A DNA stretch of 64,000 nucleotides from Heterobilharzia americana (GCA_944470555.2 OX104127.1:51264934-51328933); one strand, 5' to 3'. Shown: positions 1-11,984, counted from the stretch's first letter. Notes: generated by a model from the letters alone, not told the origin. A program made the numbers and translations.

Positions 1-269
1 AGGTGTGACACTGGTCACTCACTCTCAGTCTCTTTCAAAGTTATTTACAAAATGAAAAGGAACTTGGTGAAGTCAGTGCACATCCTTCTCCCTTGTATTG
101 TTGAAGCTTTAGTTATTCAAGTAGAAAAATTGGAGCTCTGTATACAAAAGGGACTTGTTCAACATTTGCTTCTTTCATGGTCTTAATCCTTAGTGTTTCA
201 AAACGCCTTCCCACCTTATAACTCTTTCCTCCTATTGATTTCTTACATACTATCTATTACAACGTTGAC

Positions 270-560
270 TACCTTAGATAACCGTGGTTGGACAGACTAG
301 TATTGATACTGGACGACGATTGAAGGTGAAATGAAAATTTGGACCGTGGCCGGATTCGGACCAGCGATCACCAGGGTTCCTGCTTGGTGCTCTACCAACT
401 GAGCTACGAGACTCGACTTCAATCACAATGGGTTTTGCCCAACTACCATGTGAATTCCTGACGCGTTATCACCGCTTGATCGTATTCACACTGGTCTCCT
501 ATTTAGAACTCCTTATCCCAATCCAACTGCAACTGAATTAGAGAGGGGGAGCATCATATT
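270..560 (-). repeat. tRNA-derived SINE-like repeat, family B
   Basis: On the minus strand, about 420-350 reads like the 5' part of a tRNA: an A-box/D-arm stretch TAGCTCAGTTGGTAGAGC is followed after about 40 nt by a B-box-like GGTCCGAATCC. The body to about 560 (GTGAATTC, then a CGTTATCAC-type stretch, ending in AGAGGGGGAGC) recurs at 61060-61310 and in part at 25290-25460, which shows a dispersed repeat rather than a single tRNA gene. No complete cloverleaf with acceptor stem could be built, so it is not called a tRNA gene. An internal pol III promoter is inferred from the boxes only. Confidence 0.6.
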
Positions 561-841
561 ACATATTGCCACCTTGATAACAAGTCATTCATAAATATTT
601 TGTCATATTACTTAACTGGTTATGCAGACTTAATCATCGTTACTTAATTTGTATGATATCTTGAGCAATACTCACTAATCTAAGTAGTTTGAAGGTATCC
701 TGACCAACAATGGACTGGATGGTTTGAAAAACTTGGACACCGAATTAGTATGATTCATCGTATAAGGTGTATTTTTACTTGTGTAATCTCGGCGTAGTAT
801 ATTAGAATAAATACCAAAATAAACACATATTTTGTATTATT

Positions 842-882
842 CCTCAACGTTTCGATCTTGCTAGGAAGATCCTTTTTAAGGG
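842..882 (-). ncRNA. Degenerate hammerhead-like motif, probable PLE terminus
   Basis: On the minus strand a 6-bp hairpin, GATCTT...AAGATC (871-866 with 859-854), is followed directly by GAAAC and GTTG. That is the stem II/GAAA arrangement of the hammerhead found at the ends of many Penelope-like elements. The CTGANGA box expected before the hairpin has decayed to an A-rich stretch (CTTAAAAAG), so activity is unlikely. It is read as the vestige of a PLE long terminal repeat; no PLE coding sequence lies beside it. Confidence 0.35.
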
Positions 883-1397
883 TATGAATCTGACATTAAG
901 TTCTCAGGTTGTTATTCAATTTTTCGTACAGAAGGTGGTAACCTTCACGATCGTAAAGGGATTACACAAGTAAAAGTACACCTTATACGGTGAATCTAAG
1001 CTGTTTTGTATTTTTATGTCATGAAAATTTAACTTTGTTTCTTACTGTGCCTTTCGGCTACTTTACAGCATTCATAAGCATGCTGATTATTTTAGGATGA
1101 GAATGATATTTTGGTTTTTCATTCCATGTATCACCTTGGATGTTGCCATGTTTAACTTGTTGCTTTCAACAAATGAAACAAGTTATACATTTTCACCAAA
1201 AAATTGTAAACGAATACAGTTATATAGTTTAGTAAATCAATTTGTCGAAAAGTGTCACATTCCGCTGAACTACTCTTCATTTTGTTATGATACTGCTTAT
1301 TTCCCATTGCTATACAGGGCCGAATTACTCAACCGCTGTCGGCAGATGGACTCCTATGCGGGTGTCTGGATACTGGTGGATATTCATGATGTTCTGC

Positions 1398-1601
1398 CGA
1401 TCTTGGTGACTAGCAGAGGAATATAGGATGCATGTTTTGTCCTGTTGAGGACTCGTCAGTAGGACGCACCTGCACACCATTGACGTTTGAAGCAATGGAT
1501 ACTGGGTTCAAGCCCCACTGGGGTGGAGGTAAACCCAGATGATGCGTCCCAAATAGGGCGAAACGCGCACTCTGGATTCCTCTGCTAGTCACCAAGATCA
1601 A
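1398..1601. repeat. SM-alpha-like repeat with hammerhead motifs at both inverted ends
   Basis: The first and last about 24 nt are inverted copies of each other (ATCTTGGTGACTAGCAGAGG and its complement). Inside the right end a plus-strand hammerhead remnant is seen: stem II GTCCCAAATAGGGC, then GAAACGCG, then CTGGATTCC; the CTGATGA box is mutated. Inside the left end a minus-strand copy has CTGACGA, a GTCC/GGAC stem II, and AAAA in place of GAAA. A B-box-like GGTTCAAGCCC lies at about 1505. These are traits of the schistosome SM-alpha family. Both ribozyme cores carry a disabling-type change. Confidence 0.7.
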
Positions 1602-4036
1602 TGTATTTCTCGTTTTCTTATATTTTATGATTGTAATCAGTTTCGTGAGCCTCCATCTGCTTTCCTTAGATAACTTCCGGTTTCTAACTTAATTTGTTAT
1701 GGCTGAATTTAGTTTGTTTGCCTCATTTTCACAAATTACGTCTAATTTAAGAGATGCGAATGGAAGTGAATGGTTTTCATTCAGGAAAATCTGTCATCCT
1801 CGTTTCAGTGGAGGCACTTTAGAATTTTGGATTCAGTATATTTAGTAGTATATCAAAAGGCTTATTTGATCTTTCAGCTACGCTTTTGCTGAATCCGTAA
1901 AGTAGAAGTTCACCATGGAACACTGACAACGTATTAAGTTGAATGGTAAGATTAGTTTTATTGTTCGACTATTCAGTAGTGGATGTGCAAGGATAGGATG
2001 CTAAACTTATAATAGGATTTTTAAGTTACTTTTCCCACGAGTCAAACCCTGTAATTGCCGTAACATCCGTTGAAAACTAAAAGAAAACGTTGATTTGTGA
2101 AAGTTCTACAGAAGAATAATGTATACTCTGGCTATATCATCTTTTCTCCTACAGAAACTAAAAGCGAAAGTGTTCATAATCATGTTCTCAGTGGAAGTTA
2201 TACTGAGTTGTGCCAAATGCTAAGTAAATTTCTAAACATCCTAACTTTCACCTAGGTAATAATCAAATTACACCCTTACGGATGGAACTCTGAATGTCAG
2301 GAATATTGATGAAACCTTTTACTTTGAAACAATTAGTCCCTTTCATGAATTTGGATAGCGTGATTAAAAGATGTAGATTATCTGAAAAATGTAATGTATT
2401 TCCGCTATATATTTCGAACAATCGGATAGCACACTTACTTGTTAAGGCATTATATATGAAAACTGGAAGTGGGGGAAGGACAAATATGACACAATGAAAT
2501 TCAACATAATAAAAGGGAAAAAGATGAGACTTGAAGACAATCTTGGTAATACGATAAAATAAGCATTATGAGGGTAGGCTTGGTGTAAAGATAAACTGTT
2601 CTTGCACATATACAATGCGGTGTCAAATTTGTTTATAGCCAGTGCTTCTAAGTAAACACTCCTGACAGTTTCTATACAGAATTGTAAAGGCTCTCTTAAT
2701 ATCAATCCTGTAACCTTTATTGATAATATGTTTTGCGATGGATGATGATGATTGTCTGCCACCTACACATATCGATATTCGTGAATCCAGCTACTTTTGT
2801 AGCCATCTTAGCACATGTTCCTCTACCCTAACCTGTGTGAACTGTTTATTAAATATTCCATTGAAACGCTTGCATTTGAGAAAATTAACTACTCAGAAAC
2901 TAGAATAAGAAAATATGAAGTTTTATTGCAGATTTGAATGGCTGCATACAACATTTTTGATCTCTTAAAGAGATACGTTTGTGAATTAGGAAGCTACATT
3001 AAACAATATGGTGAACATTTAAAAAAAAAGTAAATAGAATTCAGATTTTCAGTAAATTGAAATGAGTTTTCAAGGGTGTAAGAAGGCAATTATCGATGAA
3101 TTGGTTCCAAATTTTCAGCCAACCAACGGTGAGTTAATCATGGTTAATATCAAGCCGACTAGAGTACTTTTCTTGTGTATACGCAGTAATCCATACATAT
3201 AAGACAGATGAAACCATTTGGGTTTCATATCAGTATGTACAGAACTATCAGTCAGTTTCTCTATTAGAAGTCCCTCTTTGGAATTCATTTTATATCGCTT
3301 ATGTCTTTTTGGTATTGAACAATTTAAAATTTCAGTGAATGTTGTGGAATCGAGTTCATCTTAACGTTATCATCATCCTTATTCATTATTATCCAATTTT
3401 CACATCACTATATGATCGCTATCACTTCCATTTTTCAAGGATGTTTGATTCTCTTTCTACAAAATTCTCTTCTGTGGAGTTGGTTAAGCAACTTAAGAGT
3501 AAGTAATAGTGTCCACTTTAACTTTGAACCATTTGGTTGAGTAAATTCTCAAACTAAGCCTCTGTATCGATTTCGCCAGTATATTTCCTTGGGACATGAA
3601 ACTTTAATTCAAATGACAGTAATCCAGATTCACTTTTATTGAACTTTACATTGGATGGGTTGTAATTGTTTTAGGTAGGGTTATCTGAAAAATACCCGTT
3701 CAACCACTCTTTTGTTACAGTCTCTGACAAGGTCTTATGAACCTTCGTACAAGTTTCGCTTTGAAGATCCTCTATGAAGTTGATGAGGTTTATCAGGTAC
3801 ACAATGCTCAAACCACTGACTAATTTCTCAAAATTATTTGGTCTTAGTCAGAAATTTCCATATGGCTGATTTTGATGATTCTTTATGAGATTTTGCGATA
3901 TATTGAAACTTTCTCAGAAACGGAGAACCTTCAAATACTTTGTCTACATAATTGTAAAACTTATTACTCTTCCCTGGATTAACCCATGACCATGTCTGTC
4001 TTAGTTATTAACCGATAAAGTATCTTGGCTGCGTGG
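1602..4036. other. AT-rich spacer, no gene recognised
   Basis: Short chance ORFs only (longest about 106 codons), with no recognisable domain, splice-framed exon or tRNA. No long repeat shared with the rest of the window was noticed by eye. Confidence 0.5.
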
Positions 4037-4605
4037 TGTTCTCTGAGCTGGGTAGTTAAATCATGAAGCCTCCACCATCTTTATAGACATCAAAACTAAC
4101 TTCTATATGAAATCAGCTGTCAATATCTCCCCGTGGGTGGTTCACTAGCCTCTCCTAACGAAATGATTTTTGACTGGTTATACCGGTAGATTGTTGTGTC
4201 ATCGACTGCATAGATTTTCTAGTCAGCTGTTCCTCTACCTCACCTCTCATCTAGTTCCCGTCTATCACTTTTCTTATTGATTGGTAGATTGGGTCTATGT
4301 TTTTACATCTATTGATTGCTGACTAACCTGAATATCAAGTTTCTGAGGATTTATCTGATATCCTTTGTGTTTCCTCTATCCAAGATTTCTACATGATCAA
4401 AATTGAATTAAGGTCCATAGTTATCTACATGCATTGAAATGAACGATGAAATATTGTGATGTTTAACAACCAATTGATGTTCATGTAAGCGAAGGTGAAG
4501 AGGGCGACCACTTTGTCCAATGTCGTGTTGATTGCAGTTATTGCAGTTGATCTTGTAAAAGATATTTAGTTTGTCTTCTATGGCTGTTGCATCCTTTGGT
4601 CTGCA
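4037..4605 (-). pseudogene. PLE GIY-YIG endonuclease fragment (left arm)
   Basis: The minus-strand reading starts near 4605 with CRPKDATAIEDKLNIFYK and runs into the cysteine-rich NCNNCNQ segment and the GQSGRP...RLHEHQ motif, so the left arm carries slightly more of the domain than the right arm. The CxxC pair and the Arg-rich helix are typical of PLE GIY-YIG domains. An in-frame stop follows NYGP. It is the partner of the fragment at 5148-5400. Confidence 0.7.
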
Positions 4606-4644
4606 TGTTGTGCTTTGAGAAGGAACTGTCGCGGGAAAATTGGA

Positions 4645-5400
4645 AGCTCAGGTGTACAGAAAGCCAACACACGCCGATCGAATCTCCAACTGCGGTAGCA
4701 ACAACCCAGCGACACACAAAATTAATTGGGTACAGACTGTATTCAAAAAAGAGCGAGAACACAGTGCAGTACAACAACTACACGGAGAAACGAATAAAAC
4801 TACTTGGTGCTTATTCTAATGAAGAATGGCTACCCATGAATGTTTACCAGAGATGGTGATCCCATTAATCATCAACTACAAAACAATCGACAGAAATCAG
4901 CAAACGGACCATCCTACCATACATAAAGAATATATCAGAAATCACGACAAGATTACTGAGACCATTTGGTAGTGGTGTGGTACATAAATCAAAAAATCCC
5001 CTCCAAACATTATCATACCGACCAAAGGAAGCAGAAGCCAAAAAAGATAATATGCAAATATAACTGTAGGACCTGAAGTTATAGAAAAAAATATTCTTTG
5101 TTCACAAAAATGAGTTCTGAATTGTAATGGGAACTTCTAGTGATTTCAAATATCTTTTACAAGATCAACTGCAATAACTGCAATCAACACGACATTGGAC
5201 AAAGTGGTCGCCCTCTTCACCTTCGCTTACATGAACATCAATTGGTTGTTAAACATCACAATATTTCATCGTTCATTTCAATGCATGTAGATAACTATGG
5301 ACCTTAATTCAATTTTGATCATGTAGAAATCTTGGATAGAGGAAACACAAAGGATATCAGATAATTCCTAGAAACTTGATTTTCAGGTTAGTCAGCAATC
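4645..5400 (+). pseudogene. PLE post-RT and GIY-YIG coding remnant (right arm)
   Basis: The plus-strand frames give VYRKPTHADR, then an NGYP-like segment, then ISEITTRLLRPFGSG and a KSKNPLQTLSYRPKEAEAK stretch (the R-P-K-D region of PLEs), and finally the GIY-YIG segment at 5155-5260. At least two frame changes and several stops are needed, so this is a pseudogene. The order matches PLE ORFs C-terminal to the reverse transcriptase. Confidence 0.7.
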
Positions 5401-5739
5401 AATAGATGTAAAGACATAGACCCAATCTACCAATCAATAAGAAAAGTGATAGACGGGAACTAGATGAGAGGTGAGGTAGAGGAACAGCTGACTAGAAAAT
5501 CTATGCAGTCGATGACACAACAATCTACCGGTATAACCAGTCAAAAATCATTTCGTTAGGAGAGGCTAGTGAACCACCCACGGGGAGATATTGACAGCTG
5601 ATTTCATATAGAAGTTAGTATTGATGTCTAGAAAGATGGTGGAGGCTTCATGATTTAACTACCCAGCTCAGAGAACATAACATGACCTAGAACAACAAGG
5701 TTCAGATTTCTGAGTCAGTTGAAAATGCAAAAAATCTCA

Positions 5740-5900
5740 TTTAGACGTTCAGTAAAACAAACAATGTGAGCGAAGAAATATTTCCTTTCAATTAGTTCCT
5801 CATCAATGGCTCTACACTAATATAGCATTTTCAAACGTAAAATTACATACCAATCTAGTGGTGAGAGGTGTTTAATGAAAGGTTATCAATCTCAAAGTAT
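5740..5900 (+). repeat. Inverted partner of the PLE-2 flank
   Basis: About 150 nt, from GCGAAGAAATATTT to AATGAAAGGTTATCA, are the reverse complement of 8575-8720, which borders the 5' side of PLE-2. The two arms enclose RTE-1 and PLE-2, the same 'PLE between inverted ends' layout as PLE-1. No coding content. Confidence 0.7.
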
Positions 5901-6144
5901 CAACAAGGTGATAATTGATCAGGTAATTAAGACAGTTAACTAAAGCATAGATTAGTTATAGTAGAAAGATTTTTTGAAATTTTAAGCTAGTTCTTACATA
6001 ATTGATATTTTGTATAATGGTAACTAAGGCACAAAAATGAACTGTTACGCAAAGTGGTAAGTTGTTGACGGTAATTAGAGACAATAGTGGGAGAAGAAGA
6101 TGGCTAAATCTGTAATAATAATGATAATATAATAATAATAATAA

Positions 6145-7185
6145 GTAATTCACAATGGGAAGCTCAGTGATGATTTTGAAGTGAAGACAGGAGTGAAACA
6201 AGGTTGCCTACTATCCCCCATGATATTCCTTATTGTGGTGGACTGGATCATGCAGCAAACAGTGGGCAGCAAGAAGAGGGGGATACACTGGACTGCGGAA
6301 AAGAACCTAGAAGACCTGGATTTCGCCGATGACTTGTGCCTAATGTCACACAAACTTGAAGATCTGTAGGCAAAAACTAACAAGTTGATAGAAGAGGCAG
6401 CGAAGACGGGGCTTCAAGTGAATATAGAGAAGACAGAGGTGATGAAGATACCGCACCACCACCACCAACAACAAACTCCAATCACCATCAACGGGAGAAA
6501 CTTAAAGGAAGTAACCTCCTTCACTTATCTAGGAAGCACTGTTTCAACTACAGGCGGGACGGACGAGGACGTCAAAGTCAGAATCGGAAAAGCAAGACAG
6601 GCGTTCATTAGCCTGAAACCAGTGTGCAGATCTTCTGCACTCAGCATGCGGAACAAGATACGGATTTTCAACACCAACGTCAAGTCAGTGCTTCTGTATG
6701 GCTCAGAGACTTGGCGCTTTACGAAAGGGATTTTCAATAAACTACAGACATTCATCAACAACTGCTTACACTGGCTCGCTACTGAAGATCAGATGGCCAG
6801 AAAGAATAAGCAACAAGGAGCTCTGGGAACGAACCAACCAAGAACCTATCACCCAACAAATATGCAGTGGGAGGAAGTGGAGATGGATTGGACGGGACAT
6901 GCACTGAGAAGGCCGACTGAGGACATCACGCGTCAGGCCAGTTGCTCGAGTGGAATCCCCATGGGAAGCGACGAGTTGGACGTCCGAGGGTGACATGGAA
7001 GAGGTCGTGCGAGGAGGAAATGAGAGCTTGTGGGCTGTCGTGGAACCAGGTTCAAAAGATCTCAGAGAACAGAGGTCACTGGAGGCGTGCTACTGAAGCC
7101 CTATGTTCCACTAGGAACCCAAGGGACTAATAATAATAGTAGTAATAATAATAATAATAATGTAACAATAATATAATAATAGTGG
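6145..7185 (+). mobile_element. RTE-type non-LTR retrotransposon, 5'-truncated (RTE-1)
   Basis: The element begins abruptly in the RT domain (FEVKTGVKQGCLLSP) and runs to a 3' tail of TAA/TAG trinucleotides (7127-7185). The 5' junction also lies in TAATAA sequence (6113-6145), consistent with insertion at, or expansion of, a microsatellite. RTE elements typically have such simple-repeat 3' tails and frequent 5' truncation. It lies next to PLE-2, inside that element's inverted arms. Confidence 0.85.
6181..7130 (+). pseudogene. RTE reverse transcriptase C-terminal half
   Basis: The frame shows KQGCLLSP (RT block 4), the catalytic block DFADDLCLMSH (6319-6351), then the thumb segment INGRNLKEVTSFTYLGS and LLYGSETWRFTKG, ending with GRPRVTWKRSCEEEMRACG and WRRATEALCSTRNPRD. 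A TAG stop at 6367 interrupts the frame just after the FADD box, and one shift is needed near 6800. The FADD box is intact here, unlike in the other RTE copies of this window. Inactive because it is truncated and carries stops. Confidence 0.85.
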
Positions 7186-7255
7186 AGCTATTAGAATATT
7201 AGTTATAGTCAATTGTGTGGTGAATGAAATGAAGAGTCTTGTTGTAATAAAGGAG

Positions 7256-8580
7256 CTATACAGATGGCCAAGGCAAAGAAAGAGGCTGTACGAATCTCTT
7301 CTGAACACACAGACTTGGCTTGTGTAGGTGGATTCCTATGGCTTCTGCTGTATGTAAAAGACAGACTCGTAGAGGATGGGTGAGGTGAGAAGGAATGTGA
7401 TAAATAACTTTAAAGGCATTATGAATGTTAACTTCGTGGCCAGTGTCAATCAGATGAGAGAGTATTGAGCTTCGTATCGATCTGGTTTCCCCCTTACTTA
7501 GCCATGAAGGGTGATGCTCGGCGATTCGACGACGGACCTGCCTAACTGTACGTCCAATGTAACTAGCTCCACAGGAGCAGTTGAACTGGTAAATGCACAT
7601 AGAAGAGGAGAAGTCAGGTAGTCTGTCTTTAGTTCGTGTGGTCATCATTGGCCGGCTGTAGAAAACACAATATAACTTGTCGGCATTAAATGATCTTCTT
7701 ATGGCATTTCTTAAGTGTTGTGTCACAATTTCGCTGATGATGTCACTTCGAAATTGTAGTCTTAGGAACATTGGTTTCTTGGAGACTGTAGGCATTCTAG
7801 TTTTCATATTGGATGTGTCCATATTTTTAGCCAGAAACGTTTCTAAATCCATTACTACTGAGTAGATCGTAGATAATTTGAAGCTCTTCGTCAAAAGTAT
7901 CATCTGAACAGATGAGTCTAGCCCGATGGACCAAACATTTGACTAGATTTCGTTTATATTGCAAGAAAGACGAAACTCAAGAAGTGGGTGTATTGACCTG
8001 CTGACGTTAGTTTCCGATACTCACTTCTTTTTATAGTTCCATCCACCTTTCTTGTCAATCGGACATCTAAGAAGGTGATGTTGTCGCCACTTTCTGTCTC
8101 AATGGTGAAGGTTATCGCTGGATGGACGCTATTGAATTTATCCAGTATGATCCTTGCATCGTCCTCGTTATTCACAATCAAGAATGTATCATCTACATAA
8201 CAGCAGTAAAATTCTAACCCGCTTATGATACTTTCCAGAGGGCTATTTTCTAATTTCGCTAAGAAGAAATCCGCTAAGATTGGGCCTAGTGGTGACCCCA
8301 TAGCGACACCGTCCGACTGTCTATAGAATTCCTTATTGAAGAGAAAGTGTGCATTCATTGTACATCGTAAGAGAAGCTCTTCTTTCAAGGTGGATGCCGT
8401 AATTCCAATTTCTATGTTTCTCTTTTCCAGTTCGCTACATATGAAGTCCACTGTTTCCATCAGAGGAACATTTGTGAATAGGGATTATACGTCTAAAGAT
8501 ATCATAGACTTATTATTCACACTCAAATCTCTTATCTTATCAATGAAGTGAAAAGTATCTTTGACGCTATGCTTTTGATA
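7256..8580 (-). pseudogene. Penelope-like element PLE-2, RT plus GIY-YIG
   Basis: From right to left the minus strand encodes RT motif A (LDV-stop-SLFTNVPL, near 8500), GVAMGSPLGPILADFFLAKLE, the catalytic YVDDTF, FLDVRLTRKVDGT, then a frame change near 7955 to QYKRNLVKCLVHRARLIC, KKPMFLRLQF and the GIY-YIG segment NCSCGASYIGRTVRQVRRR with AEHHPSW. The C terminus SLPWPSV ends at 7256. The order RT then GIY-YIG identifies a Penelope-like element. An in-frame stop in motif A and the frameshift make it a pseudogene; the RT start is missing. Confidence 0.85.
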
Positions 8581-8720
8581 ACCTTTCATTAAACAACTCT
8601 AACCACTAGATTGGTATGTAATTTTACTTTTGAAAATGCTATATTAGTGTAGAGCCACTGGTGAAAAACTAATTGAAAATAAATATTTCTTCGCTTACAC
8701 TGTCAGTTGAAAATGTTTTT
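8575..8720 (-). repeat. PLE-2 flanking arm
   Basis: This is the reverse complement of 5740-5900 with scattered differences. It abuts the truncated 5' side of the PLE-2 RT (the sequence AAGGTTATCA marks the junction), so it is probably part of the PLE terminal structure rather than host DNA. Confidence 0.65.
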
Positions 8721-9039
8721 TTAATCTCGTATAACTCATCATGGCTACAAGGTGTGTGGAAATTACGAAGGAAATTGAAACTCAAAGAAGTGAAATCTGA
8801 ATGACTGTGATAGGTACGCTAGATCCTTCCAATGCTAATTCATACATAGTGCGATAAAGTCGTTTCGGGAAAAATAGGTTACGTGCCATGGGTTCTACCG
8901 TCACTATATACTTTGTTAGGTTTTTCCTGAACATCATATAGTAGATATTTGTTGAGAAAGAATGATACTGCAGATCTATCAGTGTGAGGCTTTCATGTAA
9001 TCTAGATTAATTGTTAGTAATTTATTTAACATCTGAACC

Positions 9040-9650
9040 GTCAGAGTTCCACCCATTGCCCTGGAAGCAGTGTATCCTAAAGGTAAGGTGAATCCAGCTT
9101 CCTAATTACGGTAGTCACTATTTCTAAAGCAATCTCCACAGACGAGTGTCTTTTCAGATTACGAAGGTGAGTGATATTCGGTACGGAATGCTGACATCAT
9201 TATCCCTAACCGTGACTGCATTTCACTACACCGAAAAGAGCCACCGCTGTGAATCTGTCGACGTTATGGGATCACTGTCTAAGCTTTCTAGAGGAATGTC
9301 TTTTTGGGAGGATGGGTTGGTCTTAGATCTCCAAGGTTGTGGAGACTTCAGGGAGATGCGTCCCATGTGCGTTTTCACTTGCAAAGGTGAGTACGGAGAA
9401 TGAACCAGTTACCTGGAGAATGTGGATGAGTTGAAGTTTGATAGTTGAGATGGTTCTAGGATAAAACTGACCACCTTGAGGAGGCGCCATCCGAAAGCTC
9501 TGTCAGTAGTTCGTTTTCATGTGGATGTGTGGGGAGAATATCTGCTGCTGGGTGAGGTCACCTATCCACCGGGTTTGCATTGGAACGTTCAGAGATTCGA
9601 AGACCAGCCTGGAATTTGAGGCTGAGTCAAAAATTGGAGTGGAATCTCAT
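9040..9650. repeat. Unidentified dispersed repeat, copy 1
   Basis: Blocks such as GAATCCAGCTTCCTAATTAC, GGTAGTCACT, GAGAATGTGGATGAGTTGA and GCTCTGTCAG recur in the same order at 51210-51750 with moderate divergence. No protein domain was recognised on either strand. It is followed by an RTE-like tail at 9790, so it could be internal sequence of that element; this is a guess. Confidence 0.45.
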
Positions 9651-9789
9651 ATAGTTTATTTAGTATCTGAACCTCAGTACTAATCTGACTGATTTTTTTG
9701 TAGTGGATCAGACTGTTTACTTCGTTCCTGTAGTAAGCAAAAATGCTACTGGCCTGCTCTAGATTGAAAATGACTTGATATAAAATACA

Positions 9790-10110
9790 GACAGGTGGGG
9801 CACAGACATAAATTACTTACACAGAAGAATGTCGAAGTTAGCCAAGGGGTACTACGCAAGACAGGCTACTCGAGTGTTGAGTTTGTGAACCTCAGTCGAC
9901 TGACATGGGTTAGGCATCTACTGCGCATGCCGACCAACCGCCTACTAAGACTTACCATGCCAGGGGAAGCTGAATTAGGTTGGAAGAGGCTTCAGGGTGA
10001 CTAGACCAAAACACAAGTCGATGAATTCCCTTATTGTTGGTCTGAGTTGTGTGGAGGAGATGTAGAATGCCTGGTTCAGATCCTCTGGACTAAAGGAATC
10101 AGTGAGTGAG
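9790..10110 (+). pseudogene. C-terminal tail of another RTE-like retrotransposon
   Basis: The plus strand encodes LSRLTWVRHLLRMPTNRLLR followed by LTMPGEAELGWKRLQGD and, in another frame, WRRCRMPGSDPLD. This is the characteristic end of RTE/SR2-like ORFs (W-x-GH-x-LRMP...R, then a QTKTW-like and a 'PG-DPxD' end). It differs clearly from RTE-1 to RTE-6 and so represents a second RTE lineage. Only about 100 codons remain, with a stop and a frame shift. Confidence 0.6.
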
Positions 10111-10793
10111 GATACTTGGTGATTTGGCTAGAAATCGATCACAGTGTTGCAGATATATTCACTCTTTGACATCTTTTTATCCTTTTAAACCGATACACTC
10201 TTGTTCGAGGTTCTTCTTTGATTTTGTCAGTGAGTCGATACCGAGTATATTGAGGCGTCATCCAGTAAAGTATGCAGATAGGTTCACACTATCGTTAGGT
10301 AATCATACTAGTCTACCAAGTTATTTTCATACAGGTTGATATAGGCTTGACAAACTTTCTTGTGGTAACCAAGACCGGTTATCTTCTGTTGTTTACCTCT
10401 GAATAACCTTTCTTAAATTTAAAATGTCAGTAAAGAAGAAAGCAATTTTAAGGAATCATTTTAAAAATATGCATAGACAGTTTTTATCCAAAGATAAAAA
10501 TTAATTTTCTGTGGAAGAAGTTGAATAAATATCACAAAAATTTCAACAGCGGAAACCTAAATAATCTATATTTGTCTCCCTTTTTAGCCATTTCATCAGA
10601 TTTATATAAAGTTATGCTTCTGTGACACATAATAAAGAGTCTCTATGACTTTCAAGTATGTTTTTCTTTCGTGCATCCGACAAATAGTGTCGTAAAACCA
10701 CAGTTTATGTAGTAACGGGTAAGAAAAACAGTAGATTTACTAACTTCCGAATTCATACCCAGGACTTAACGACCACATTTATTCTCAAGATTT

Positions 10794-11345
10794 GAGCACT
10801 GGAGAAGTGCTCCCTTCTAGTATGGGAATCCTCAACAGTGGACGCCCATGACTCTTCTATAGAGAGAACTCACGACCTGCAGGATTCACGGTGAGCGCGT
10901 TAACCACTCAGTCACTGACTGTCCAAATTGCATCACTCCATGATGAATTCTATCTTGGAGAAAAAATTCTGATTAACCTCAAAATATATTAGTGTATGGT
11001 GCTCATTAGTGATATGCTTCCAGATGAATATCCCGAAGTTCTAATGAGGAGCCATGACCAGTGGGGTCAAACAGTCGGAAGTGAAGTGGACGCCATCTGA
11101 AGACCTTGGGTGATAGTCACGTTATATAACTGATTGACAGGATTAGGAAACTGTGTAGCACTGAACTCCGATTCAGTGGTTGAATTATTGACATGTTCTA
11201 CATCAGACCGTAAGGTGTTGAGTTCGATTTGTAGATGAGTTTTGGGTGTGTACTACTGAGTAGTCCCATAGTAGGACAAAACAGCTGTCCAGTTCTCCTA
11301 GAGTTTCACTGGTTCCCCAACTTATGTCAATCTGTGATGAATACC
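10794..11345 (+). repeat. Composite hammerhead SINE-2 unit, copy 1
   Basis: Outward-facing SINE-2 ends flank a middle of about 330 nt. The left end, on the minus strand, has a B-box-like GCAGGTCGTGAGTTC and GGTTAACGCG; the right end, on the plus strand, has GTGTTGAGTTCGATTTG and a hammerhead remnant with stem II GTCCCATAGTAGGAC followed by AAAAC (G to A in GAAA). The entire block reappears inverted and almost unchanged at 23695-24251. The central part (CTCAAAATATATTA to GATTGACAGG) also recurs in diverged form at 38790-38940. Confidence 0.7.
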
Positions 11346-11372
11346 ACCTCAAAATACTTTGTCATTTTTTAG

Positions 11373-11450
11373 ATGGTGGGAGTCAGTCCACAAGAAGCTC
11401 TGGGCTTAGCTTTCGTGCTTTTTGGTACTCTTCGATTGGCCGTATCTGAA
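11373..11450 (-). repeat. SINE family D fragment (hammerhead end)
   Basis: AAGCTCTGGGCTTAGCTTTC and GTGC aligns with 41331-41355, the hammerhead-bearing end of family D. In this copy the CTGACGA box is lost and stem II is weak. The tRNA-like part is absent here but appears 550 nt away (11985-12120). Confidence 0.5.
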
Positions 11451-11984
11451 TCTGTGAGGAAACTGGTGTTCGTATGTCTCGTCATTATTTTTGACCACGT
11501 CTCAATAATACTTCAGTCTATGCAATTTGTATATGAGTGTTTCTTGATTACTATCTTTCATATTCATCAAACTTCTGTATCCTCAAGATCATGATATAGC
11601 TACTTTCTTTTCCAGTAATATGTTAGGTTGATTGTACTACCTGACGACACAGATTGACGATGCAACTCACACTTTTGTGTTTTACAGAAGTCTAATATTT
11701 TTTGTTTATTGCAATTAATAGAAATTTTAGTGACAGGATCATCTCTGATATTCATTGGTTTACACCTTTTGTTGAAGCCAAAATATCCCAATAAGTCAAA
11801 CCAGATGACTCTTGTAATCTAATCATCAGGTCTTAGAGTCACGTAGAACATCACAGGTTTTTAGTCATTTACTTAATATCTTCATCTAAAGTCCATAGGA
11901 TCTTAACGTTAATGTGAAGACAAAGCAGGAGTGTGTATTAGTTGAATGGAAACAATTGCTAGTAAGTCGTGAACCTAGGTTAAA

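Larger units (their letters stand above)
4037..5677. mobile_element. Penelope-like element PLE-1, head-to-head palindrome
   Basis: Two arms of about 530 nt (4037-4567 and 5148-5677) are almost perfect reverse complements around a 580-nt spacer. Reading outward, each arm encodes a GIY-YIG-type endonuclease segment, with YKINCNNCNQHDIGQSGRP followed by HLRLHEHQ; the usual YIG is HDIG here. The spacer on the plus strand (about 4645-5070) encodes the PLE region between RT and GIY-YIG, including VYRKPTHADR, a degenerate NGYP segment and PYHTYIKNISE. In-frame stops and frame changes show that it is dead. The 5' RT part is missing. PLEs are known for tandem or inverted terminal copies, which fits. 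Confidence 0.8.

Noticed and set aside
350..420. Possible tRNA gene on the minus strand
   Set aside because: A and B boxes are good, but no acceptor stem or consistent anticodon arm forms, and the flanks recur elsewhere in the window, so it is a tRNA-derived repeat.
1097..1426. 109-codon plus-strand ORF
   Set aside because: Its 3' half runs into the SM-alpha repeat and its 5' half has no motif; a chance ORF.
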